This document shows, piece after piece, positions 15,931-25,013 of a DNA stretch of 64,000 nt (position 1 is the stretch's first letter; each line of letters starts with the position of its first letter). The notes under the pieces are model-generated. The model saw only the letters and a program-made list of their open reading frames with translations. It was not told the DNA's origin and ran no database searches. The translations under genes were made by a program, and so were the position numbers. Source of the DNA: Guptibacillus hwajinpoensis (GTDB lineage Bacteria > Bacillota > Bacilli > Bacillales > Guptibacillaceae). The stretch covers positions 1 through 64,000 of the forward strand of contig NZ_JAIVKU010000006.1 of NCBI RefSeq assembly GCF_020524165.1, written 5' to 3'.

Positions 15931-16800
15931 ATGAAGTTCTTATTCGCTCTTTTTTTCTCCCTCCTTATCCTATTACAAATGCCTTATAAGGTGACGGCAC
16001 AAACCAATTCGATGGAGGTCCATTTCCTGGATGTTGGACAAGCTGATAGTATTTTAATTACATTTGGAGAAGAAACAATGTTAGTGGACGCTGGAGATAA
16101 TGGGGATGGAAAAGTGGTTAGTGAGTATTTAAAAAAACTTGGAATCACTCAGTTAGATTATATCGTAGCGACCCACCCCCATCATGATCATATTGGTGGA
16201 ATGGATGACGTTATAAAAAACTTTGAAGTAGAGCGGGTTTTAATGCCTGACGTGTCATATCCGACAACTCACTATAAATCATTACTCAAGGAAATAAAGA
16301 AGAAAGATATCCCCATTACGAATGCCCATAAAGGTGTGAAAATTAAACTTGGCCGTCGCGTTAGTGTACAGGTTATTTCTCCTTCTGAAAGTGCCGAATA
16401 TGAGGATTTTAACGATTATAGTGCTGTTCTAAGTCTCAAGCATGAAGATAATCGCTTTTTATTAATGGGAGATGCTGGTGTAGAAGTAGAAAGGCAAATG
16501 CTCCATGGTTTAAAAAAGAAGCAGTTATTAAATGATGTTATAAAAATTGGCCATCACGGTGCCATCTCTGCAACGACAGAGGCATTTATAAAAGCCGTCA
16601 GTCCTGAAACGGCAGTTATTTCAGTTGGTAAGGATAATCGATATCATTTTCCGGATCATGAAGTGCTTCAGAGGTTAAGTGGAAATGATATTTCTATTCT
16701 AAGGACAGATCAAATTGGAACAATTATTGCAACGAGTGATGGAAAGAATATTACCTTCCACACCGAAAATAATCTCATCTCACATAAAAAGGAAAAATAA
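15931..16800 (+). CDS. secreted metallo-beta-lactamase fold protein (ComEC C-terminal-like)
   Basis: 289 residues. A signal peptide (hydrophobic core residues 3-19, likely cut after VTA near 23) leads into an MBL-fold hydrolase. The metal motif THPHHDHIGG is at residues 81-90, further ligands are in LLMGDAG and IKIGHHGA, and the VHFLDVGQADSILI start is typical of the ComEC/Rec2 C-terminal domain. It lacks the ComEC membrane channel, so it is a stand-alone secreted hydrolase, perhaps a nuclease or phosphodiesterase. Three ATGs stand in a row. The third (15931) has the best spacing to AGGAGG. Confidence 0.88.
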   Translation: MKFLFALFFSLLILLQMPYKVTAQTNSMEVHFLDVGQADSILITFGEETMLVDAGDNGDGKVVSEYLKKLGITQLDYIVATHPHHDHIGGMDDVIKNFEVERVLMPDVSYPTTHYKSLLKEIKKKDIPITNAHKGVKIKLGRRVSVQVISPSESAEYEDFNDYSAVLSLKHEDNRFLLMGDAGVEVERQMLHGLKKKQLLNDVIKIGHHGAISATTEAFIKAVSPETAVISVGKDNRYHFPDHEVLQRLSGNDISILRTDQIGTIIATSDGKNITFHTENNLISHKKEK

Positions 16801-16884
16801 AATGAATGACTTGAGTTTAAACTATAACGGTGGAAGGCAGTGCCTTTCCAAGCTCAATGATCATACAACCTGGGAGGAATGCTT

Positions 16885-17316
16885 GTGCAAAACAATCTGC
16901 AAAATCTCATGTCTAAGAACATTGTGTCTGTCACACCAGAGCAGTCCATTCAAGAAGCAGCCGCATTAATGAACCAACACAATATTGGCTCATTACCAGT
17001 TATGAAAAACGGTCAGCTTTGTGGGATGGTTACCGATCGTGATATCACGACTCGTGCCACTGCGACTGGAGGAAATGCCAATTGTCAGGTGAGTCAATGT
17101 ATGTCTAATAACATTGTTTCAGCCACTTCGAACATGAGTGCAGACGAAGCGGCAGCTTTAATGGCACAAAATCAAATTCGCCGCTTACCTGTCGTAGAAA
17201 ACAATCAGGTTGTTGGCATGGTCTCACTTGGAGATTTTGCAACCAAAACACCTGATCAACAAGAAGCAGGACCAGCACTATCCAGCATTTCTCAAAATGG
17301 AGCTCCAAAGGCGTAA
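16885..17316 (+). CDS. yhcV: tandem CBS-domain protein (YhcV)
   Basis: A 143-residue protein made almost only of two CBS domains (about residues 5-60 and 72-127). These pairs bind adenine nucleotides and act as energy sensors. Each half shows the repeat pattern (NIVSVTPEQSIQEAAALM and NIVSATSNMSADEAAALM, then GSLPVM / RRLPVV). No catalytic domain is attached. GTG 16885 is preferred since GGAGG is 7 bases upstream. The ATG at 16879 is too close. It lies upstream of yhcX, as in B. subtilis. A 17-base hairpin without a T run (16832-16849) precedes it. Confidence 0.88.
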   Translation: MQNNLQNLMSKNIVSVTPEQSIQEAAALMNQHNIGSLPVMKNGQLCGMVTDRDITTRATATGGNANCQVSQCMSNNIVSATSNMSADEAAALMAQNQIRRLPVVENNQVVGMVSLGDFATKTPDQQEAGPALSSISQNGAPKA

Positions 17317-17322
17317 AGCCAG

Positions 17323-17355
17323 GGAGACTGACGTCGTCAGTCTCCTCTCTTTTTA
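17323..17355 (+). terminator. terminator after yhcV
   Basis: GGAGACTGAC/GTCAGTCTCC perfect 10-bp stem, then CTCTCTTTTT. Confidence 0.85.
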
Positions 17356-17431
17356 CATATGATAAAATCAAGGTACAAACAGACGAAAATAGGGTATATA
17401 GTAAAATAGATCTAAAGTGGAGGGAAAGCAG

Positions 17432-18967
17432 ATGTCAGAATTAGACGTATCGAAATTTGAAAAAAAGATTGAGATCAGACAAATTCGTCACGAGGATATC
17501 GAGGAAATTCTAGCGTTACAAAAAAAGTGTTTCCCTGGAATGGATCCCTGGAAAAGAGAACATCTTGAAAGTCACCTCGATATTTTTCCGGAAGGTCAGT
17601 TTTGTGTAGAGCTGGAGGGAGAAATCATTGGTTCGTGTTCAAGTCTGATGGTTAACTTTGATGAATACGATGACCAGCACACATGGGACGATATTACAGA
17701 TGAAGGGTACATAACTAATCATAACCCCGATGGCTATAACCTCTATGGAATAGAGGTAATGGTACATCCTGAATATCGAAGAATGAAGATCGGTAAGCGC
17801 TTATACGATGCACGTAAAGACCTTGCGCGGGAATTAAACGTTAAGAGTATTATTATTGGGGGACGAATTCCGAATTACCACAAACATGCAGATGAAATGA
17901 AGGCATCTGAATATGTTGAGGAAGTAAAGTTCCAGAATATCTATGACCCCGTGTTAACGTTTCAGCTAATGAATGGTTTTAACGTCATGAGGATCAATCC
18001 CAATTACCTACCAGACGATAAAGCGTCAAAGCAGTTCGCTACCTTAATGGAATGGAATAACGTTGAATATAAGGCAGTTACAAGAAGACACTTTAGGTCC
18101 TCTTTCCCTGTTCGGATCTGCGCCATTCAATATGCCATGAAGAAAATATCTTCCTTTGAAGAGTTTGCAAACCAGGTTGAATATTATGTAGATGTGGCAG
18201 CTGACTTTGGCTCTGATTTCGCCGTTTTCCCTGAGATCTTTACAACTCAGCTCATGTCGTTTATGGATGAGAAAATTCCAAGTAAAGCCGTGCGTAAATT
18301 AACGGAGTATACAGAGCCTTATATTGAACTATTCACTGAACTAGCGGTTAAGTACAATGTAAACATTATTGGAGGTTCTCATTTTGTATTAGAGGATGAA
18401 AAGATCTACAATATTGCTTATTTATTTAGAAGAGATGGAACGATCGAAAAGCAGTATAAAATTCACGTTACACCGAATGAGCGTCGCTGGTGGGGAATTC
18501 ACGGTTCTGATGGCATTGAGGTTTTCGATACTGACTGTGGTAAAATCGCGATTCAAATATGTTATGATATTGAGTTTCCTGAGCTCGGTCGTATTGCAAC
18601 AGATAAAGGAGCAAATATTCTTTTTACACCTTTCTGTACAGATGACCGTCAAGGATATTTACGTGTTCGTTACTGCGCGCAGGCTAGAGCGGTCGAAAAT
18701 CAAATCTATACGGTGATTGCTGGTACAATCGGTAACCTTTCCCAAGTGGAGAATATGGATGTTCAGTATGCGCAATCTGGTATTTTTACGCCATCGGACT
18801 TTGCATTTTCAAGAGATGGCATTGCTGGAGAATGTCACCCGAATATTGAGACCGTCGTAGTAGGTGATGTTGACCTTGAAATTCTTAGAAGACAGCGTCA
18901 GTCAGGAACGGTTCGTCAACTGCGAGATCGCCGGAAAGATTTATATGAAATTCATTATAAAAAGTAA
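17432..18967 (+). CDS. yhcX: GNAT-nitrilase fusion protein (YhcX)
   Basis: 511 residues with two joined enzymes. The N-terminal GNAT acetyltransferase covers about residues 14-200 and has VMVHPEYRRMKIGKRLYDARK as the acetyl-CoA loop. The C-terminal carbon-nitrogen hydrolase runs from about 220 to the end. The hydrolase triad is visible: Glu in FPEIFTTQ, Lys in KQYKIHVTPNE, Cys in IQICYDIEFPELGR. The substrate of the pair is not known. The fusion is a conserved Bacillus arrangement. ATG 17432 follows GTGGAGGG. An in-frame GTG at 17417 is inside that ribosome site. Monocistronic with its own terminator. Confidence 0.92.
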   Translation: MSELDVSKFEKKIEIRQIRHEDIEEILALQKKCFPGMDPWKREHLESHLDIFPEGQFCVELEGEIIGSCSSLMVNFDEYDDQHTWDDITDEGYITNHNPDGYNLYGIEVMVHPEYRRMKIGKRLYDARKDLARELNVKSIIIGGRIPNYHKHADEMKASEYVEEVKFQNIYDPVLTFQLMNGFNVMRINPNYLPDDKASKQFATLMEWNNVEYKAVTRRHFRSSFPVRICAIQYAMKKISSFEEFANQVEYYVDVAADFGSDFAVFPEIFTTQLMSFMDEKIPSKAVRKLTEYTEPYIELFTELAVKYNVNIIGGSHFVLEDEKIYNIAYLFRRDGTIEKQYKIHVTPNERRWWGIHGSDGIEVFDTDCGKIAIQICYDIEFPELGRIATDKGANILFTPFCTDDRQGYLRVRYCAQARAVENQIYTVIAGTIGNLSQVENMDVQYAQSGIFTPSDFAFSRDGIAGECHPNIETVVVGDVDLEILRRQRQSGTVRQLRDRRKDLYEIHYKK

Positions 18968-18991
18968 GCCGTTAAGCGGCTTTCTTTTTTT
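18966..18991 (+). terminator. terminator after yhcX
   Basis: AAGCCG/CGGCTT stem with a 5-base loop, then CTTTTTTT. Confidence 0.8.
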
Positions 18992-19158
18992 GTCGTTTTT
19001 TAGGAAGTGGTGTTTTTTTCCTAAATAGCATTGGCTGAGGAACCGATTCGTATTATGATTAAGTAAGGATAAGGGGAAAATCTGACCTAAAAGGCAGGAC
19101 TTCAGTCGGTTTTCTAGAAATGATACAATCACAAGCTATACATAACAGGAGGCATACT

Positions 19159-20898
19159 ATGGACTGGAAAAACGAATACAAAAGATGGACATCAGCAACT
19201 TCACTTGATGAGGAATTAAAAAAGGATCTCGAAGCACTTAGTGGTAAGGATAAAGCACTTGAGGATGCTTTTTACAAAAACCTTGAATTTGGCACAGGAG
19301 GCATGCGTGGGGAAATCGGCCCGGGTACGAATCGAATGAATCTGTATACGATTCGCAAAGCGTCTGAAGGCTTAGCTCAATACATAGTAGCGAATGGTGA
19401 AGGGTATAAAAAGAGAGGGGTGGCAATTGCATACGATTCACGTCACAAGTCTCCTGAGTTTGCCATGGAAGCCGCTAAGACGCTAGCGACCCATGGTATT
19501 CAAACGTATGTCTTTGAAGAGCTACGCCCTACCCCAGAGCTTTCCTTTGCGGTACGAACATTAAACGCCTGTGCTGGAATCGTTATCACGGCGAGTCACA
19601 ATCCGCCAGAATACAATGGATACAAAGTATACGGTGAGGATGGTGGACAACTCCCGCCTAAAGCGGCAGCCGAAGTCATTTCCTACGTTGATGGCGTAGA
19701 AAATGAGTTAGAGGTGACGGTCTCTTCTGAAAGTGAATTAAAAGATAAAGGACTCATTCAAATGATTGGCACAGAAATTGACCGTCAATATGTAGAACAA
19801 TTAAAGACACTACGCGTAAATCAGCCCTTACTTTCAGAGATGGGTGAGCAGTTAAAGATCGTGTTTACGCCTTTACATGGAACCGGTAATATCCCAGTTA
19901 GAGAAGGGCTAAAGGCTTATGGATTTAAAAATGTTACTGTTGTAGAAGAACAGGAGAAGCCTGATCCAAATTTCTCTACGGTCTCTTCTCCAAACCCAGA
20001 AGAACATGCGGCATTTGAACTTGCTATTCAATATGGCGAGCAGCAGGATGCAGATGTTCTACTAGCGACTGACCCTGATGCTGACCGTGTTGGTGTAGCC
20101 GTCAAGAATAAAGAAGGGAAGTACGTTGTTCTTACTGGGAATCAAACGGGTGCTCTTCTTTTGAATTATATTATTACTCAGAAAAAAGAAAATGGAGAAC
20201 TCCCACAAAATGGCGCTGTACTTAAGACAATCGTAACTTCTGAGATTGGCCGTAAGATTGCAGAAGATAATGGTCTGACTTCATTTGACACGTTAACTGG
20301 ATTTAAGTTTATTGGCGAGAAAATCAAGGAGTTTGAAACCACTGGCGAGCATACTTTCTTATTCGGTTATGAAGAGAGCTATGGCTACCTCGTTGGGGAT
20401 TTCGTTCGGGACAAGGACGCTGTTCAAGCTTGTCTTGTTGCCGCAGAAGTAGCAGCATTTTATAAATCGAAAGGTATGACGCTTTATGAAGGACTCCTTG
20501 AAGTATTTGAACAGTATGGCTATTATCAAGAAGGCCTTGAATCGTTAACGTTAAAAGGGAAAGAAGGAGCGGAAAAAATCGTCTCATTACTTGCGAAGTT
20601 CCGTGAAGAACCACCTACTGAAGCAGCAGGGATAACGATCCAAAGTGTAGAGGATTATGAGACAAGTAAAAGAACGTATTTAAAAGAAGGGGAAAGTGAG
20701 CCAATTGATTTACCTACTTCGAATGTCCTCAAGTATAAGCTGGAAGATGGCTCATGGTTCTGTCTTCGTCCTTCAGGAACAGAGCCAAAAGTGAAGTTTT
20801 ATTTTGGAGTGAATGGAGACAATTTAGAAAACAGCCAAAGGAAACTGGCTGAGCTTAGAAAATCGGTTATGAGTAAGGTACAAGACCGATTGGGATAA
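19159..20898 (+). CDS. pgcA: alpha-phosphoglucomutase PgcA
   Basis: A 579-residue phosphohexomutase interconverting glucose 6-phosphate and glucose 1-phosphate, feeding UDP-glucose for glucolipid, teichoic acid and exopolysaccharide synthesis. The phosphoserine loop [13 protein letters not shown] has Ser146, the metal loop is DPDADRVGV near residue 310, the sugar loop is [11 protein letters not shown] near 405, and the phosphate-binding loop is [13 protein letters not shown] at the end. ATG 19159 has AGGAGG at 7 bases. An upstream ATG in frame lacks a ribosome site. It is the B. subtilis yhxB homologue, with a strong terminator after it. Confidence 0.95.
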   Translation: MDWKNEYKRWTSATSLDEELKKDLEALSGKDKALEDAFYKNLEFGTGGMRGEIGPGTNRMNLYTIRKASEGLAQYIVANGEGYKKRGVAIAYDSRHKSPEFAMEAAKTLATHGIQTYVFEELRPTPELSFAVRTLNACAGIVITASHNPPEYNGYKVYGEDGGQLPPKAAAEVISYVDGVENELEVTVSSESELKDKGLIQMIGTEIDRQYVEQLKTLRVNQPLLSEMGEQLKIVFTPLHGTGNIPVREGLKAYGFKNVTVVEEQEKPDPNFSTVSSPNPEEHAAFELAIQYGEQQDADVLLATDPDADRVGVAVKNKEGKYVVLTGNQTGALLLNYIITQKKENGELPQNGAVLKTIVTSEIGRKIAEDNGLTSFDTLTGFKFIGEKIKEFETTGEHTFLFGYEESYGYLVGDFVRDKDAVQACLVAAEVAAFYKSKGMTLYEGLLEVFEQYGYYQEGLESLTLKGKEGAEKIVSLLAKFREEPPTEAAGITIQSVEDYETSKRTYLKEGESEPIDLPTSNVLKYKLEDGSWFCLRPSGTEPKVKFYFGVNGDNLENSQRKLAELRKSVMSKVQDRLG

Positions 20899-20915
20899 TA
20901 AGATCATGACGTAAG

Positions 20916-20945
20916 AAAACCAGGACAACATTTGTCCTGGTTTTC
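20916..20945 (+). terminator. terminator after pgcA
   Basis: AAAACCAGGACAA/TTGTCCTGGTTTT, a 13-bp perfect stem. Confidence 0.9.
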
Positions 20946-20962
20946 TTAATCATCGAAGAATG

Positions 20963-20985
20963 AAAAAAACCGGCTAGTCAGCCGA
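20963..20985 (-). terminator. terminator of the convergent small gene
   Basis: CGGCT/AGCCG stem. On the - strand it is followed by a run of T (A run 964-969 on +). Confidence 0.75.
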
Positions 20986-20992
20986 TTTTCTA

Positions 20993-21181
20993 CTATTGGT
21001 GAAGTTGTTGTTTATTCAATTGATGTTCGTATTCAGCTTTGTTCATACGAATGAGATGAAATACTTTGTCTTTCGTTTCGCTATCTAGTTTTTCGAGAAT
21101 TTTACCTGCTTTATATTCGTTTGAGGTAACAATCTTTCGATAAATTTTAGATAACCGTTTATCATCTTCGGATAAATCCAA
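20993..21181 (-). CDS. small hypothetical protein
   Basis: A 62-residue, highly charged, helical protein with no membrane part, containing DKRLSKIYRKIVTSNEYKAG and KDKVFHLIRMNKAEYEHQLN. The start is the TTG at 21181 because a clear AAGGAGG lies about 9 bases upstream. No ATG is suitably placed. It has its own terminator and faces pgcA. No family recognised. Confidence 0.65.
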   Translation of the reverse strand: MDLSEDDKRLSKIYRKIVTSNEYKAGKILEKLDSETKDKVFHLIRMNKAEYEHQLNKQQLHQ

Positions 21182-21338
21182 AAGGCACTGCCTCCTTATA
21201 ATGAACTAAACCTTTTTCCTATCCTTAAATTACGATTTATTTTACAATATATGAAGAGAAGTAGCAAGAAATTAATATTATTATGACAGAATATTCTTAT
21301 AGATAGCAACAAAAATGAATTTGAAAGGGAGTCATATC

Positions 21339-21599
21339 ATGGAATATACAAATGAAATGAAAAATCGTTTAAAAAGAGTTGAAGGTCAAATTCGTGGCGT
21401 TCTCCGTATGATTGAAGAAGAAAAAGATTGTAAAGATGTCATTACTCAGCTTTCGGCAAGTCGGACGGCAATTGATCGTACGATTGGATTAATTGTTGGT
21501 TCCAATCTTGAAGAATGTATTCGTGAACAGCTTGATAAAGGTGAGTCCACTGAAGATGTCGTAAAAGAAGCCGTGCAATTATTAGTAAAAAGCCGCTAG
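21339..21599 (+). CDS. cstR: CsoR/FrmR-family repressor, CstR (persulfide-sensing) type
   Basis: An 86-residue DUF156 all-helical repressor. The two cysteines stand at residues 31 (KDCKDVITQLSAS) and 60 (SNLEECIRE). The copper-binding His of true CsoR, three or four residues before the second Cys, is replaced (SNLEEC). From memory, this Cys31/Cys60 pattern without the His is that of S. aureus CstR, which reacts with persulfides and controls sulfide detoxification. FrmR and RcnR types have other ligands. ATG 21339 follows AAGGGAG. No sulfide-oxidation genes are next to it, so its targets are probably elsewhere. Confidence 0.8.
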   Translation: MEYTNEMKNRLKRVEGQIRGVLRMIEEEKDCKDVITQLSASRTAIDRTIGLIVGSNLEECIREQLDKGESTEDVVKEAVQLLVKSR

Positions 21600-21694
21600 T
21601 TTCATTTTTTCCATATTTTACAGAGTCGGAAAACAATTCATCATGTGGTCAATCGAAGCGAATGTGAATGTAAATAACTAACCGGAGAAATAAT

Positions 21695-21724
21695 GAATAA
21701 TAGATCTTCTCATTTCTATTATTC
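21695..21724 (+). other. perfect 10-bp stem-loop between cstR and the resA-like gene
   Basis: GAATAATAGA (21695-21704) pairs with TCTATTATTC (21715-21724) across a 10-base loop. No T run follows. It may be an operator or a weak terminator. Confidence 0.4.
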
Positions 21725-21795
21725 GCTTTCAGTTACGCTCGCGATGAATAGATAGAGATCATTGCTTTTACGTTTATTTGAAGAAGGAGGAGCAA

Positions 21796-22374
21796 ATGAA
21801 ACGTCTTAGAATTGGAATCGTAGTAGTTCTTGTTTTTTTGGCGTACAGTCTCTATTCTACTCATCAAGAGAAAGAAGTGAGTGATCCAGCACAAATGCAA
21901 GCTGCTGAAGTAATGTCTGATGCTAATGAAATAGGAATCCAAGAAGGCAACCGTGCACCTGACTTTACATTATATTCGCTCGAAGGGAAAGAAGTGAGCC
22001 TTTCAAATTTCAAAGGAAAGGTTACTTTCATTAATTTCTGGACCACCTGGTGTCCTCCTTGTAAAGAAGAAATGCCTGATATGCAGGAGTTTTATGAGCA
22101 AGATGCGAAACAGTTTGATGCGGAGATTCTTGCAGTTAATCTTACAACGAACGAGTCATCCTCACAGGTTGTAAAAGATTTTGCTAATAAAAATCATCTC
22201 ACATTCCCAATATTAATGGACACAAAGGGACAACAAATGGAAACATTTGCGGCTATCACAATTCCTACTACTTATGTTATTGACAAAAATGGTATAATAA
22301 TGAAGAAGGTGATTGGTCCTATGACTAAAGAAATGATGATCGATTTGGCATCCTATGCTCAAGAAAGTGATTAA
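21796..22374 (+). CDS. membrane-anchored thioredoxin-like protein (ResA/TlpA family)
   Basis: 192 residues. An N-terminal anchor or uncleaved signal (about residues 5-21) is followed by an extracytoplasmic TlpA-type thioredoxin domain. The active site is FWTTWCPPCKEEMPD with C86/C89, and the cis-Pro region is AAITIPTTYVIDKNG. Such proteins reduce disulfides outside the cell membrane, as ResA does for apocytochrome c in heme attachment. There is no cytochrome c maturation gene nearby, so the target is open. ATG 21796 follows AAGGAGGAG. Confidence 0.88.
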   Translation: MKRLRIGIVVVLVFLAYSLYSTHQEKEVSDPAQMQAAEVMSDANEIGIQEGNRAPDFTLYSLEGKEVSLSNFKGKVTFINFWTTWCPPCKEEMPDMQEFYEQDAKQFDAEILAVNLTTNESSSQVVKDFANKNHLTFPILMDTKGQQMETFAAITIPTTYVIDKNGIIMKKVIGPMTKEMMIDLASYAQESD

Positions 22375-22475
22375 CTAGGTCATCTATGTCTTGTTGTTCG
22401 TTCCTTTGTTCTTTTTAAAAGACGATTTTAGGAAACACTGAGGATAAGCAGTTGACACATAAGGGGGAGTGAACT

Positions 22476-22664
22476 GTGACAAATTTGGGATTTGGTGTCA
22501 TGCTATTTGTTATCCTGGGGTATGTCCAATACAGTTGGATTTATGAACCAGTAGATGGGATTGGATACGAATTTAAATCAAAATGGTCTTACATATCAAT
22601 GTCAGTGTTTCTTGGTATATTAGTCGGCTATTTCATTACAACTGGCCTTTATCAAGCTTACTAG
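22476..22664 (+). CDS. small two-span membrane protein
   Basis: 62 residues with two hydrophobic segments (about 4-18 and 39-58) joined by a polar loop, EPVDGIGYEFKSKWSY. The GTG at 22476 follows a GGGGGAG site. I recognise no family. No terminator is seen directly after it before the next promoter. Confidence 0.6.
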   Translation: MTNLGFGVMLFVILGYVQYSWIYEPVDGIGYEFKSKWSYISMSVFLGILVGYFITTGLYQAY

Positions 22665-22700
22665 AAAAAGTTAGTCGTTTATGGTTTTATTGAGTTTCCA

Positions 22701-22729
22701 TTGACGTTTGGTGAAATAGCGCTTATGCT
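22701..22729 (+). promoter_or_regulatory. promoter of the EamA transporter leader
   Basis: TTGACG (22701-22706) and TATGCT (22724-22729) with a 17-base spacer. A structured leader follows. Confidence 0.6.
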
Positions 22730-22735
22730 GTAAAA

Positions 22736-22845
22736 CGTATACTAAAACCAGTCCATCGAAGGCTGGACGGCGATTTTTCTGAGAGAGTTATTTCTCATTT
22801 TCATCGCCCTCTGTTGATTTAATCGACAGGGGGCGATTTTTTTAT
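22736..22845 (+). promoter_or_regulatory. attenuator-like leader with terminator and alternative hairpin
   Basis: Within about 110 bases of the expected start there are three structures. The first is GTCCA/TGGAC (22752-22768). The second is GGCGAT (22769-22774) pairing with ATCGCC (22803-22808), with an inner GAGA/TCTC. The third is a strong terminator from 22803, ATCGCCC-T-CTGT pairing with ACAG-G-GGGCGAT, then seven T. The ATCGCC strand is shared, so the second hairpin and the terminator exclude each other. This is the layout of a riboswitch or other attenuator controlling the transporter gene 72 bases on. I cannot match it to a known riboswitch class. Confidence 0.6.
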
Positions 22846-22916
22846 TGTTTTCACACAATAATTATCTCATTGTGCAGTTAAATTTATTGAAAAATGGAAT
22901 GATTGGGGGATCATAC

Positions 22917-23804
22917 ATGTGGAAGTATGTACTGTTTGTTTTAGCTGCTGGATGCAGTCTGGGATCACTATCTACAATTACAAAAATAGGAATGACAAGA
23001 GGGTTTTCTGTTGGTGAACTTTTAGCAGGACAGTTTGTTATTGGGTGGTTGATCCTACTTGTTCTCCTTCTTATCTCTAAACAAAAACCAAGTTTTAAAG
23101 GAGCTGAATTTTTGTTAATAGGCGGGGCGATGATCGGATGTGTTTCCATATTCTATACGCTTTCTGTATCAAAGCTTCCAGCTTCCATTGCCGTTTTGCT
23201 TTTGTTTCAGTTTACATGGATTGGACTTGTCATTGATTCCTTGTATCAAAAGAAATGGCCAGATTTAAAAACGTTTTTTTCCGTTAGTATTCTTCTTATC
23301 GGAACGGTTCTAGCGAGTGGAATTATTGGAAGTGAGAAGTCAGCGTATGATCCACTTGGCATCGTGTTAGGGCTTCTATCAGCCATTTGTTTCGCTATGT
23401 ACATTTTTATAATGGGCAAAACTTCAGTTGAAGTGCCTGCCATACAAAAAAGCTTTTTTATGGTGACGATCGCTGGTGTTCTTGTGTTAACGACATTTTC
23501 TCCAGAATCTCTTCTACATGGAGGATTATCATTAGAATGGACGCTGTTTGGTTTCTTCTTAGCGATACTTGGGAATATATTTCCTGTTCTTTTTATGGCG
23601 ATCGGCGTACCGAAAGTAGGAGCAAGTATGGGCACAATTCTTAGTTCTTCAGAGCTACCAGCAGCAGTGTTTCTTTCAGCTGTTGTTTTACATGAAGCGA
23701 TCTACCTTGTTCAATGGGCCGGTGTCTTTCTCATCTTAGTCGGAATTAGTATTTCTCAATTGGAAGTTTTGGGCGAAAATAAAAGAAAGAAAAAAGCAGC
23801 ATAA
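22917..23804 (+). CDS. EamA/DMT family transporter
   Basis: A 295-residue membrane protein with about ten transmembrane helices in two EamA repeats (drug/metabolite transporter superfamily). Short loops, Gly-rich helices and a basic tail (ENKRKKKAA) fit the family, and the second repeat carries GVPKVGASMGTILSSSELPA. The substrate cannot be told from sequence: members move amino acids, nucleobases or drugs. ATG 22917 follows TGGGGGA. An upstream in-frame ATG at 22845 lies on the attenuator terminator and is not likely. The leader suggests control by a small molecule, possibly the transported one. Confidence 0.85.
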   Translation: MWKYVLFVLAAGCSLGSLSTITKIGMTRGFSVGELLAGQFVIGWLILLVLLLISKQKPSFKGAEFLLIGGAMIGCVSIFYTLSVSKLPASIAVLLLFQFTWIGLVIDSLYQKKWPDLKTFFSVSILLIGTVLASGIIGSEKSAYDPLGIVLGLLSAICFAMYIFIMGKTSVEVPAIQKSFFMVTIAGVLVLTTFSPESLLHGGLSLEWTLFGFFLAILGNIFPVLFMAIGVPKVGASMGTILSSSELPAAVFLSAVVLHEAIYLVQWAGVFLILVGISISQLEVLGENKRKKKAA

Positions 23805-23885
23805 TCATAGTTAACTGACAAATAGATGGTTACGGAAACGAATGGTTATCCTTATAACCTATTTTTGTAAAGGGGAAATTGCGTA

Positions 23886-24971
23886 ATGGAATTGTTACGT
23901 ACTTACATTCAAGATTCATGGGTTCAGCTTGCCATTGCACTCGGAATATTCCTTCTCTTTCTGTTAATGAGGAAAATATTTGCGAAATATATTTATAATC
24001 TAATTCTAAAACTGAGTAGAAAATCTTCTAATGAATTTTTTACACATCTTTTCTTGGCTTTTGAAAGACCTCTCAGAATGTTATTTGTGATTATAGGGTT
24101 ATATATTTCTGTGCGTTATGTATCCTTTTTAGATCACCATAATGATCTCTTTAAGGATATTATGAGCTCATCTTTAATTTTCTTGGCTGCATGGGGTCTC
24201 TATAATTTATCTTCGGCCTCTTCCTTGTTTTTCCAAACGATGAATAGCAAATATAATTTAAAGATTGATCAGCTTCTTATACCATTTCTATCAAAAACGC
24301 TTCGTCTCTTAATTGTTGCCATGACATTCAGCGTTATTGCTGGAGAATTTGGGTATGATGTGAACGGTTTTATTACAGGACTAGGACTTGGCGGTTTAGC
24401 CTTTGCTCTTGCAGCCAAAGAAACGATTGAGAATTTCTTTGGTGGCATTGTGATTATTACTGAGAAGCCTTTCTCGATAGGGGAATGGATTAAAACACCA
24501 AGTGTTGAAGGCGTAGTGGAAGATATTACATTTAGAAGTACAAAAATTCGTACGTTTGCTCAGGCTCTTGTTACTGTTCCTAATGCAAGACTGGCTAATG
24601 AGAACATTACAAACTGGTCAAAAATGGGGAAACGCCAAATTACGTTCCATCTTGGCGTAACCTACAATACACCCTCAGAAAGACTTGAAACGTGTATTAA
24701 TCGTATCGAGAAAATGCTTCGGGATCACGAAGAAATACATCCAGAGACTATTTTTGTCTCGTTTGACGAGTTCAATCACAGTAGTCTTGATATCTTTCTT
24801 TATTTCTTTACAAACACAACGACCTGGGGCGACTTTTTAAATGTGAAGCAGGACGTGAATTTTAAGATTATGAAAATCATGGAGGAAGAACAAGTGTCGT
24901 TTGCCTTTCCAACGCAAACACTCCATGTTGAAAATGCTTCCTCGCATGAAGAAGAGAAAATGTATAGCTAA
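23886..24971 (+). CDS. MscS-type mechanosensitive channel (YhdY-like)
   Basis: 361 residues. Several transmembrane helices lie in the first 185 residues, ending in the Gly/Ala-rich pore helix (GLGLGGLAFALAAKETIENFFGG). A cytoplasmic MscS beta-domain (GEWIKTPSVEGVVEDITFRSTKIRT, VTVPNARLANENITNWS) and an alpha/beta C-terminal vestibule follow. It opens on membrane tension and releases solutes after hypo-osmotic shock. ATG 23886 follows AAAGGGGAAATTGCGTA. It is convergent with the BASS transporter gene across a shared terminator. Confidence 0.92.
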   Translation: MELLRTYIQDSWVQLAIALGIFLLFLLMRKIFAKYIYNLILKLSRKSSNEFFTHLFLAFERPLRMLFVIIGLYISVRYVSFLDHHNDLFKDIMSSSLIFLAAWGLYNLSSASSLFFQTMNSKYNLKIDQLLIPFLSKTLRLLIVAMTFSVIAGEFGYDVNGFITGLGLGGLAFALAAKETIENFFGGIVIITEKPFSIGEWIKTPSVEGVVEDITFRSTKIRTFAQALVTVPNARLANENITNWSKMGKRQITFHLGVTYNTPSERLETCINRIEKMLRDHEEIHPETIFVSFDEFNHSSLDIFLYFFTNTTTWGDFLNVKQDVNFKIMKIMEEEQVSFAFPTQTLHVENASSHEEEKMYS

Positions 24972-24973
24972 AG

Positions 24974-25012
24974 AAGAAGGCAGGTCTCCGTTTGAGAGAC
25001 CTGCCTTCTTTG
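24974..25012. terminator. bidirectional terminator
   Basis: AAGAAGGCAGGTCTC/GAGACCTGCCTTCTT, a 15-bp perfect stem between two convergent genes. Confidence 0.9.
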
Positions 25013-25013
25013 T

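Noticed and set aside
16832-16849. GGAAGGCA/TGCCTTTCC hairpin before yhcV as a terminator or leader
   Set aside because: No T run follows, and the surrounding bases show no alternative pairing. Too little to call.
22690-22845. T-box or TPP riboswitch in the EamA leader
   Set aside because: The CTGAGAG stretch recalls TPP, but the rest of the TPP core is missing. No T-box AGGGTGG antiterminator motif is present.
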